Assembly: GCF_052119645.1 (NCBI RefSeq)
Contig: NZ_JBGQOM010000002.1
Coordinates: 372,001-436,000 of the forward strand
Direction: 5' to 3'
Length of the DNA: 64,000 nucleotides
DNA from: Paraglaciecola sp030730205
GTDB taxonomy: Bacteria; Pseudomonadota; Gammaproteobacteria; Enterobacterales; Alteromonadaceae
The number at the start of each line of letters is the position of its first letter. The first letter of the stretch is position 1. The translations under genes were made by a program, and so were the position numbers. Below are positions 55,530 to 62,605 of the stretch, in pieces. The notes beneath the pieces are model-generated. The model worked only from the letters and a program-made list of their open reading frames with translations. It was not told the origin of the DNA and made no database searches.

Positions 55530-56195
55530 GTGCGTATTGTGACGGTTATTCGTGCCTTACTTTTACTCTGGGTTGTTTTTCAATTCAGTGCTAAAGCAAA
55601 CATTACTTTTAGTGAGGCTTTGTTTAAAAAAGTGCAATTACTATACGGGGACAACGCTGTTAAACGGGTGCGAGATTGGCAAGAACTCATCGATGACAAC
55701 TCTACATCTGGCATACCAGACCAGCTTTATGAGGTGAATCGTTTTTTTAATCAATTAGAGTTTGTTGATGACTTAAGCCATTGGAATAAAAACGATTACT
55801 GGGCCACGCCGGTTGAGTTTTTAGCCACTAATGGCGGCGACTGTGAAGACTTTAGCATTGCCAAGTATTTTAGTTTACGTGCTTTGGGCGTTCCCACTGA
55901 AAAACTGCGTTTAATGTACGTAAAAGCACTGCGTTACAATATGGCGCACATGGTGCTCGCCTACTACGACACCCCCACGTCTATTCCTTTGGTACTCGAT
56001 AATTTAAATCGCGATATTTTACCGGCTAATAAACGCCGAGATTTACAGCCGGTTTATAGTTTTAACGGTGATGGGTTGTGGTTGGCCAAAGAGCAAGGCC
56101 AAGGCAAACAGGTGCAAAAAGGCGGTAATAACGGCCTGTGGGAAGATTTAAATAAACGCATGATGCAAGAATTAAATAATAATGAGGATAACTGA
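55530..56195 (+). CDS. lapG: LapG-type periplasmic cysteine protease
   Basis: The 221-residue protein uses a GTG start and has a signal peptide to about residue 23. It is a bacterial transglutaminase-like cysteine proteinase with the triad Cys105 (GGDCEDFSIA), His140 (MAHMVLAYY) and Asp157 (VLDNLN). In Pseudomonas and Shewanella LapG/BpfG cleaves the N-terminus of a giant surface adhesin and so releases biofilm. It is 1 bp from the lapD-like gene, the usual pairing. The adhesin gene is not in the window. Confidence 0.92.
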   Translation: MRIVTVIRALLLLWVVFQFSAKANITFSEALFKKVQLLYGDNAVKRVRDWQELIDDNSTSGIPDQLYEVNRFFNQLEFVDDLSHWNKNDYWATPVEFLATNGGDCEDFSIAKYFSLRALGVPTEKLRLMYVKALRYNMAHMVLAYYDTPTSIPLVLDNLNRDILPANKRRDLQPVYSFNGDGLWLAKEQGQGKQVQKGGNNGLWEDLNKRMMQELNNNEDN

Positions 56196-56196
56196 T

Positions 56197-58128
56197 ATGC
56201 CCTTGTCGAGACAACTTGTTCTGAGCTTGTTCTCTATCTTTTTAGCCCTGTTTATTGGTGCCGTATGGATAAGTGTTAGCAATACAAAAGACTATATCGA
56301 ACAACAGCTTACCTCTCATGCGCAAGATACGGCGACGTCTTTAGGCATGTCGATTACACCCTATATTGGCGATGACGATTTGCCCTTAATCGAAACCATG
56401 TTGAACGCGATATTTGACCGCGGATATTACAGTGCAATTGTGTTAAAAAATACTGAGGGCGAGGTGATTTTAGAGCGGCGTAATCCGGTATCTCTTGAGC
56501 ATGTACCAACGTGGTTTATTAACTTGTTTCCCTTGTCACCACCGATTCGTCAAACCGAAATTAACGACGGCTGGACCATTGCCGGTGAGCTGTCGGTACA
56601 AAGTAACCCTGGCATTGGTTACGAGCAATTGTGGGATAACGCGGTTGATTCATTTAGATTATTTTTATTCGTGTTTTCCGTGGGGCTAGTACTGGTATGG
56701 TTTTTAGTGCGCATGGTAACCATTCCTATCATGGCGGTGGTAAAACAAGCCGAGGCCATTAGCCTACAAAAATTCGACAAAGTGAATTTAAAACCCAAAA
56801 CTTTGGAGCTGCGCATTTTTGTTGATGCGATCAATTTGATGTCAGAACGGCTTGCTGATTTATTTGGCCGCTTGTCGAATCAAACAGAGCGTTACCGCGA
56901 CTTTGCGTATTCTGATGGCTTAACCAAAGTCGGTAACAGGCGTGCATTTGATTTAGCGTTTGAACAAATTTTGGGTGACGCAGAGCATCAAACTAGCAGC
57001 TTTTTGATGTTTGTACGCTTGAGCAGTTTAAATCAAATAAACCGCAACGTTGGCTTTTTAGAAGGCGACGCTTATATAAAAACCGTTTGTGAGCTTATTA
57101 ACGAGCACTTACGTCAGCAAAAAATTGGTTATAGCCTTTACCGCTTAGTGGGCGCTGACTTTGCGGTGATTATTGAAGATATTGACGAGGCAAATTGTTT
57201 GGCTCTTTGCCAACAACTGATTGATAAATGTAATGCCATTGAAAAGTCTGAGTATGAATCAGGTACTGCCCACATTGGTGTGGGCAGTTTTAATTACGGC
57301 GATAATAAAAAAGCCGTGTTAGAACAGGTCGATAATGCCCTCACCCAAGCTAATTTTGGTCAGTTAAAATGGCAAGCGGTTGACCAAGCGCAAAGCATAA
57401 AAAGCAATGATACCTGGCGTGAGCAAATCAAGGCTTTGTTGGCTAAAGATACCGCCGACTTTTTAGCCCAGCCTATTAAAGATTTTTCAGGTGAGCTGGC
57501 TTACCAAGAATGGTTAGCGCGCTTTCCCGATCCGCAAAGCGATCAATATTTGCCCATGGCGGAATTGATTCCGGCCACCATACGCTTGGATTTTGCACAA
57601 AAATTAGATGAATTATTGGTGCGCTGCGCCTTTAAAAAATTAATGCAACATAGTGGTCAAGTTGGTCTTAATATCTCTCGCCTGTCTTTGTTAAAGCCCG
57701 CTTTTCAAAAATGGTTGTTGTTGCAACTGACACAATTAGGTGCACAACGTGTTAATTTGGTGCTTGAGATACCTGAGCGTTGCTTGCTGGGCGATACCGC
57801 TCACTTTTTAGCGTTTATCGCACAATTGAAAAGTCTAGATGTAAAAATTACCGTTGAGCGATTTGGTGCACAAGTGGCATCGATTACGCAACTTCGTACG
57901 GTTAAGCCCGATTATTTAAAGATAGATGGCCGCTTTACTAAAAATATTGATAAAGAAAAAGACAACCAGTTGTTTGTGCATTCCTTAGTTAACATTGCAC
58001 ACGGCCTCGGCATAAAAGTCATCGCCGAAAAAATAGAAACCGCAGAAGAAGTAGAAATATTAAAAACAATGAAGCTTGATTATATTCAGGGTTATTTTGT
58101 TGGCAAACCAGAAAGGGTTGTAGGGTAA
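56197..58128 (+). CDS. lapD: LapD-type c-di-GMP receptor (degenerate GGDEF-EAL)
   Basis: The start at 56197 is preferred: GAGGA lies 8 bp before it. An in-frame ATG at 56182 is the alternative. The 643-residue protein has a membrane helix at the N-terminus, a periplasmic output domain (about 30-150), a second helix, HAMP, GGDEF and EAL. Both enzymatic sites are broken: LVGADFAVII instead of GGDEF, QEWLARF instead of EALLR and VERFGAQVAS instead of DDFGTGYSS. That is the LapD pattern: it binds c-di-GMP without turnover and sequesters LapG at high levels. Confidence 0.91.
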   Translation: MPLSRQLVLSLFSIFLALFIGAVWISVSNTKDYIEQQLTSHAQDTATSLGMSITPYIGDDDLPLIETMLNAIFDRGYYSAIVLKNTEGEVILERRNPVSLEHVPTWFINLFPLSPPIRQTEINDGWTIAGELSVQSNPGIGYEQLWDNAVDSFRLFLFVFSVGLVLVWFLVRMVTIPIMAVVKQAEAISLQKFDKVNLKPKTLELRIFVDAINLMSERLADLFGRLSNQTERYRDFAYSDGLTKVGNRRAFDLAFEQILGDAEHQTSSFLMFVRLSSLNQINRNVGFLEGDAYIKTVCELINEHLRQQKIGYSLYRLVGADFAVIIEDIDEANCLALCQQLIDKCNAIEKSEYESGTAHIGVGSFNYGDNKKAVLEQVDNALTQANFGQLKWQAVDQAQSIKSNDTWREQIKALLAKDTADFLAQPIKDFSGELAYQEWLARFPDPQSDQYLPMAELIPATIRLDFAQKLDELLVRCAFKKLMQHSGQVGLNISRLSLLKPAFQKWLLLQLTQLGAQRVNLVLEIPERCLLGDTAHFLAFIAQLKSLDVKITVERFGAQVASITQLRTVKPDYLKIDGRFTKNIDKEKDNQLFVHSLVNIAHGLGIKVIAEKIETAEEVEILKTMKLDYIQGYFVGKPERVVG

Positions 58129-58165
58129 GGAAGACCGTTTTTATTCGATCGGGTTGTTGTTTTAG

Positions 58166-58202
58166 TCGGCCGTGAACTACGCCGGTTACCGGGACCTTCT
58201 AC
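58166..58202 (-). repeat. REP element, long variant, minus orientation
   Basis: Read on the minus strand: GTAGAAGGTCCCGGTAACCG followed by GCGTAGTTCACGGCCGA. One change in the conserved end (GTAGAAGG). It lies just after lapD in the 393-bp gap 58129-58521. Confidence 0.78.
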
Positions 58203-58411
58203 AGGAGGGTGTTTTGTTTTTGGAGCTGAAGGTAAGGGATAACGGGGATACTGTTTACTCTATAGTCTATAAATAGAGACAAACTTCACCCCACATAACG
58301 TCAGTTTTTTTTACATACAGGTAAAGTCGCTCTGTAGCGCTTGCTCTGCTGAGGCCGTGCACCCCCTGTTTTAAAAGGTTTTTATCTAAACTGATGAGAC
58401 TATTCAGCATA

Positions 58412-58427
58412 TGGCATGTATAATGCT
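58412..58427 (+). promoter_or_regulatory. Candidate sigma-54 promoter of the Ala/Gly-rich secreted protein
   Basis: TGGCATGTATAATGCT: the closest match in the window to the consensus TGGCACG-N4-TTGCT, with exact spacing. About 80 bp of leader to the ATG at 58522. Confidence 0.65.
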
Positions 58428-58521
58428 TTATCTTGCTAATTAGTTTATCTTTCGTTCGTTGAGTGTTTTATCCTTTATAAGCCAAACGAATTCTTAATTT
58501 TTGTATATCTAGGGGTTTTCC

Positions 58522-59127
58522 ATGAAAAAAATATTTGCAGCAGTTTTACTTGTTTGTGGTTTGGTCAGCAATGTTGCGATTGCCCAAGATAAAATTGCCA
58601 GTGTGATTGTTTATGGAAATCAAAACCAATCAGGTACTCGTGTACATGAAGAAATTCAAGCGCTTATGCTAAATGGCGAAACTCTACTCAAGTCGAGTGA
58701 AACAGTTGTCAATAATGCCCTATCTGGTTCTGCCGCTGTGCTTTCACCGTCTGCCTCACAAGCTGTGTCTAAAGATAAAGAATCAACAATTGAATTTATG
58801 CGCAACATGGTGGCAACCAACAGCTTGTTTGAAGCAACTAAGGCAACCATTGAAAGTGCACCAGAAAATATCGTTAGGATTATCGAAATTACCATAGCTC
58901 TGTACCCAGATTATGCTCAAGAAATTATTAACGCGGCAGTTATGACCGGCGAAATGGATTCAGACCAAGCCTTACTCGCCGCAATTACGGCTGGTGCCGA
59001 TCCAACGACAGTTGGTGAAGCTACCGCAGCGGGTGGCCCTGTTGCTCTTGCATTAGCCGCCCCAGTGGGCGTTGGTGTTGGTGCTGGCGGCACGGGCGGT
59101 GGTGATGCAACGGCATCAACCAATTAA
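58522..59127 (+). CDS. Secreted Ala/Gly-rich protein of unknown function
   Basis: In this 201-residue protein a clear signal peptide (MKKIFAAVLLVCGLVSNVAI, cleavage after AIA or AQ) is followed by a helical, low-complexity body with few aromatic residues, and a Gly/Ala/Val-rich tail (VGVGVGAGGTGGG). No PEP-CTERM or lipobox is present. It is monocistronic with its own sigma-54-like promoter and a strong terminator, inside the polysaccharide locus, so a matrix or surface role is likely. Not recognised as a named family. Confidence 0.75.
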   Translation: MKKIFAAVLLVCGLVSNVAIAQDKIASVIVYGNQNQSGTRVHEEIQALMLNGETLLKSSETVVNNALSGSAAVLSPSASQAVSKDKESTIEFMRNMVATNSLFEATKATIESAPENIVRIIEITIALYPDYAQEIINAAVMTGEMDSDQALLAAITAGADPTTVGEATAAGGPVALALAAPVGVGVGAGGTGGGDATASTN

Positions 59128-59149
59128 TCGTTAAATAGTCAAATTTAAG

Positions 59150-59174
59150 AGCCAGGCTTATGCCTGGCTTTTTT
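59150..59174 (+). terminator. Rho-independent terminator after the Ala/Gly-rich protein gene
   Basis: Stem AGCCAGGC / GCCTGGCT with a TTAT loop and a T tract, 22 bp after the stop codon. Confidence 0.9.
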
Positions 59175-59231
59175 ATGCCTGGCATAGGGTAAACTTGTAT
59201 TGATTAACAAACAGGATGTCGAAATTGGCTG

Positions 59232-59269
59232 TTCGGCCCTGAACTACGCCGGTTACCGGGACCTCCTAC
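59232..59269 (-). repeat. REP element, long variant, minus orientation
   Basis: Minus strand: GTAGGAGGTCCCGGTAACCG then GCGTAGTTCAGGGCCGAA. Lies between the terminator at 59150 and the polymerase-family gene at 59369. Confidence 0.82.
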
Positions 59270-59368
59270 TTTCATCTTCAAGAATAATCACTTTGATTAA
59301 TCTGGCCTTTTTGTAGGACAAACGGTTAGAATCGATAAAAATAGACAACCTTAAGTTACTTTTTTACT

Positions 59369-60760
59369 TTGAAATATTCATTCCATTCGATTTTGTTTTT
59401 TTCACTCTTAGCTATTTTGTTTTGGGCGCCCTTGCCATTAGGCTCAAACCGGCCTTGGGCGTGGAGCATATTAGAGGTAGCCATATTTGCGCTTCTGCTG
59501 GGCTGTGTGTTTTTAAAAAAAGATGTCGCCTATTTAGGCCTGCAAAAATTTAAAACCGTCATTGCTATTTGGGCCGTTTTTTTGATTTTTGCGACCTTCC
59601 AAGTTATCCCCTTGCCTGAATTTATCATTGACCTGCTCTCACCTAATGCTAACTTATCGCCGGATGCTCAGGATATGTATCTTAGCACCGACATCGGTCA
59701 GACTAAGGTGAGCTTGCTTAAGAGCTATGCCTATTTTTGTTTGTTTTTGTGCAGCTTAGTGTTAATCAATAACGAGAAAAGAGTTAAGCAGGCACTCACT
59801 CTTATGTTGGTTGTGGGGTCGTTGCAGGGCCTTTATGGCATATTAGAAATTTTACTTGGCGCTAAATTCAGCTTAGTGTTCAACATCCCTATTGCGGAAT
59901 CAGCCACAGGCACATTTGTATATAGAAACCATTTCGCCAATTTCCTTATGCTGTGTTTATCGGCAGGTACTGGGTTAATTATTGCGAGTTTAAATAACAA
60001 CCAATCTATGTCTCGCCGTGATTGGTCTCGGGCGATTGTATCGAGCTTGCTTGGTAATAAAGCTTTAGTGCGAATTTGCCTTGCTATTATGGTTATCGCT
60101 TTGGTTATGTCACGTTCAAGAATGGGCAATACTGCCTTTTTTGCTGCGTTAACCCTTGTTGGGATTTATGCTTTATTTGCTGATAAAAAGCGTTCTAGGG
60201 GATTAAGCATACTCGTTGTGAGTATGATTATTATTGATTTATTGATCGTCAGCTCATGGTTTGGGCTAGATAAAGTGCAAGAGCGGCTAGCTGAGACAAG
60301 TTTAGCACAAGAGGGACGTGACGAAGTCGTTATTGATGCCTCAGTTATCGTGGCTGACTTTCCTCTAACTGGCAGCGGTGGAGGCAGCTTTTATAGTGTG
60401 TTTCCATCCTACAAGAAGGCCGATGTTTACCCCTTTTATGACCAAGCACATAACGACTATCTACAAACATTGATTGAATATGGACTTGTGGGCTTTACCT
60501 GCTTAGCCGCCATTGTCACACTGTGTTTTATAAGCGCTGTAGCGGCTATTCGAAAACGAAAAAGCTCAGTGTATAAAGGCGCTGCATTCGCCAGTTTAAT
60601 GGCCATTATCGGTATGTTGATCCATATGACGGTCGACTTTCCTTTGCAGGCTGCCGCTAACGCCGGCTTTTTCATCGTTTTTCTGGCGATAGCATTAATT
60701 AGTAGCGCAAATTTGAGCACACGTTCACGTTCAAGTATAAGATCACCCCATGGCCATTAG
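59369..60760 (+). CDS. O-antigen ligase/polymerase family membrane protein
   Basis: The 463-residue protein is called from a TTG start; no better start lies near, and the first helix follows at once. It has about 11 membrane helices. The ligase signature region contains SATGTFVYRNHFANFL, and the large periplasmic loop contains GSGGGSFYSVFPSYKK and YDQAHNDYLQTLIEYG, which is strongly Wzy_C/WaaL-like. It could be the polymerase of the exopolysaccharide, with the protein at 53048 as a second activity. The next gene overlaps it by 11 bp. Confidence 0.87.
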   Translation: MKYSFHSILFFSLLAILFWAPLPLGSNRPWAWSILEVAIFALLLGCVFLKKDVAYLGLQKFKTVIAIWAVFLIFATFQVIPLPEFIIDLLSPNANLSPDAQDMYLSTDIGQTKVSLLKSYAYFCLFLCSLVLINNEKRVKQALTLMLVVGSLQGLYGILEILLGAKFSLVFNIPIAESATGTFVYRNHFANFLMLCLSAGTGLIIASLNNNQSMSRRDWSRAIVSSLLGNKALVRICLAIMVIALVMSRSRMGNTAFFAALTLVGIYALFADKKRSRGLSILVVSMIIIDLLIVSSWFGLDKVQERLAETSLAQEGRDEVVIDASVIVADFPLTGSGGGSFYSVFPSYKKADVYPFYDQAHNDYLQTLIEYGLVGFTCLAAIVTLCFISAVAAIRKRKSSVYKGAAFASLMAIIGMLIHMTVDFPLQAAANAGFFIVFLAIALISSANLSTRSRSSIRSPHGH

Positions 60761-61157
60761 ACGTCCAGCCTCGATTCACGAAGACCCTGCGTTGCAAAAT
60801 TTGCTTGCGAATGTGCCCGAGCGAGTAAAAGACACCTTTACCGAAGAGCAGTTGTCTTATCTTAGAAACGCCATTGTTAATCGCCAGTGGCGCAATCACC
60901 CTGTAGATGTGCGCGGCACCATACCTTGGTTTAAATACCGCTACTACTATGTGGTAATTGCAGGTAAAAATAAACGGGAGTTAAGCCGTGCCGAACAAAA
61001 AGCTTCCAGATTAATTAATGCAACTTTTTTAGCTGCTTTCCTAACGATCTCGGTAGCCTTGGGTCTGTTACTTTTATACCTAATAAAATCTGCCTTAGGT
61101 ATTAATTTATTTGAAGGGTTTTCACTTGGCTTATGGGATTGGTTTAAAAATACATGA
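60750..61157 (+). CDS. Small single-helix membrane protein coupled to the polymerase-family gene
   Basis: The 135-residue protein has a soluble basic N-terminal part (about 1-85, with WRNHPVDVRGTIPWFKYRYY) and one strong membrane helix at about 90-112. I do not recognise a family with certainty; similar small proteins accompany exosortase/EPS loci. It overlaps the preceding gene by 11 bp, so translation is coupled and a partner role for the polymerase is possible. Confidence 0.72.
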   Translation: MAIRRPASIHEDPALQNLLANVPERVKDTFTEEQLSYLRNAIVNRQWRNHPVDVRGTIPWFKYRYYYVVIAGKNKRELSRAEQKASRLINATFLAAFLTISVALGLLLLYLIKSALGINLFEGFSLGLWDWFKNT

Positions 61158-61182
61158 GGTTAAATATAGCCTTGTTATTAGC

Positions 61183-61869
61183 TTATTTGCACTTTGAAGG
61201 TAACCATTTTGTCGCATTAGGTTTATCCCGTAACCAACGACAAACTAGAGATTCGGCATCGTAATTTTTAATAACATTTCTGATGGCGTCACGACTGAGG
61301 GGATTGAAAAGCCCTTGAGCTAAACGCTCATAAAATATTGGTCTTATCTTAAATAACATTGGATGGTTATTTGTATAAAGTGCTAAGCCTAGATCAGCAA
61401 TGAGTATACTGACTTCTGCTTTCTTAGGCCCAAGTGTATGAGCTCTTTCAATAAAATAAAGCATTTCGTCGTCAAATTCCTGCAAGCGCCATTTTACTTT
61501 TACTAATGAAGCCCATGTAACCGGCCACAAAGGGCGCAATTGAGTTGCTTTAAGATACCGTTGTTTAGCCGAATTTAAGCCCTCTGCTTCGTTCTCAAAT
61601 TCAAATATCACACCCCATTCATCAACTTGCGCCATCAGGTCCAGATATAGCGCATTATTGGGGTGGTACTTATTGGCAACGAGGCTATTATTTTTGGCCC
61701 TTAAATAGGGTATTAATGCGCTATCATGTGAATCTGCATGCCATTTTTCAATGTTATTTTTAACGTTATAGAAATTAAGACTGGCAATACCATAATCATA
61801 AGCTGTTGCTATACCATAAACGCCGATAACGACCAGTATTGAATTTAAAAAGTAATGATAGCGACTCAT
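61183..61869 (-). CDS. VpsP-like polysaccharide biosynthesis protein with TPR-like helices
   Basis: The 228-residue protein has an N-terminal membrane anchor (about residues 7-25). The rest is helical with TPR-like pairs (AKQRYLKATQLRPLWPVTWA, then DDEMLYFIERAHTLGP) and a conserved-looking CRWLRDKPNATKWLP tail. This matches my recollection of VpsP-family proteins of Vibrio and exosortase-type polysaccharide loci. It lies 7 bp after the CpsB-like gene in one minus-strand operon. A periplasmic scaffold role is an inference. Confidence 0.75.
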   Translation of the reverse strand: MSRYHYFLNSILVVIGVYGIATAYDYGIASLNFYNVKNNIEKWHADSHDSALIPYLRAKNNSLVANKYHPNNALYLDLMAQVDEWGVIFEFENEAEGLNSAKQRYLKATQLRPLWPVTWASLVKVKWRLQEFDDEMLYFIERAHTLGPKKAEVSILIADLGLALYTNNHPMLFKIRPIFYERLAQGLFNPLSRDAIRNVIKNYDAESLVCRWLRDKPNATKWLPSKCK

Positions 61870-61876
61870 GATCCAC

Positions 61877-62605
61877 TTACATCCACTCTAGTGATTGGGT
61901 CATCGCGCGAGGATTACTATCAACCAAGCTTGTGACATATGCGCCATCAAATTCATTAAGCATGAATTCTCTGCAGCGTCCCATATCATTGGGCCTGCGC
62001 TCTAAATTATGCGAGTCAGATGCAATAACTGTAATGGATTTTTCATGCAACATTTTAAGGGCTAATTCTTGAATTGGTGCCGAAAAACGACCAATGACTG
62101 ACCCCGCTGTGAGTTGGAAAATACAACCAACGCGTTTAAGCATCTCAAACTTACGATAGTCAGCGAGGATATCTCGGTTTCGTTCAGGATGGGCTATTAG
62201 CGGCTGTACGTTATTGTTTAATAACCATCTAATTAGGTTATCAGTGCCTGCTGGAACATGGCTGTGGGGTAACTCTAACAAAATAACGTTTTTATTTTGC
62301 CATGTGCCTAAATAAGGTAAGATTTTTTTACTGTACCACGCCATAATTTCGGGGCAAATTCGTAACTCAGCAGCACACGCTATTTTTAATTTACAACTTG
62401 ATTCGACTAAATATTGTGAAAATGCTTCGGTAGCCTGAAGAATAGTAGTTTGGTCATTGTCGAAATAGCCTTGATGAATATGTGGTGTACACACGATATG
62501 GGTAACACCACATTCTAAGGCTTGTTCAGCCATCCTTAGGGATGTTTCTGAGGAAGCCGAGCCATCATCGATGCCCGGCAATATATGGTTGTGTAAGTCT
62601 ATCAA
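61877..62605 (-). CDS. CpsB/CapC-type PHP-domain tyrosine phosphatase
   Basis: The 242-residue protein uses a TTG start (TTGA overlap with the stop of the kinase gene). PHP metal-binding blocks are clear: MIDLHNHILPGIDDG at the N-terminus, VCTPHIHQG near residue 40, AHPERN near 138 and SDSHNLERRP near 196. In Gram-positive and many proteobacterial capsule loci it dephosphorylates the BY-kinase (Wzc/CpsD), and the kinase is encoded directly upstream here. Both would control polymer chain length. Confidence 0.9.
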   Translation of the reverse strand: MIDLHNHILPGIDDGSASSETSLRMAEQALECGVTHIVCTPHIHQGYFDNDQTTILQATEAFSQYLVESSCKLKIACAAELRICPEIMAWYSKKILPYLGTWQNKNVILLELPHSHVPAGTDNLIRWLLNNNVQPLIAHPERNRDILADYRKFEMLKRVGCIFQLTAGSVIGRFSAPIQELALKMLHEKSITVIASDSHNLERRPNDMGRCREFMLNEFDGAYVTSLVDSNPRAMTQSLEWM

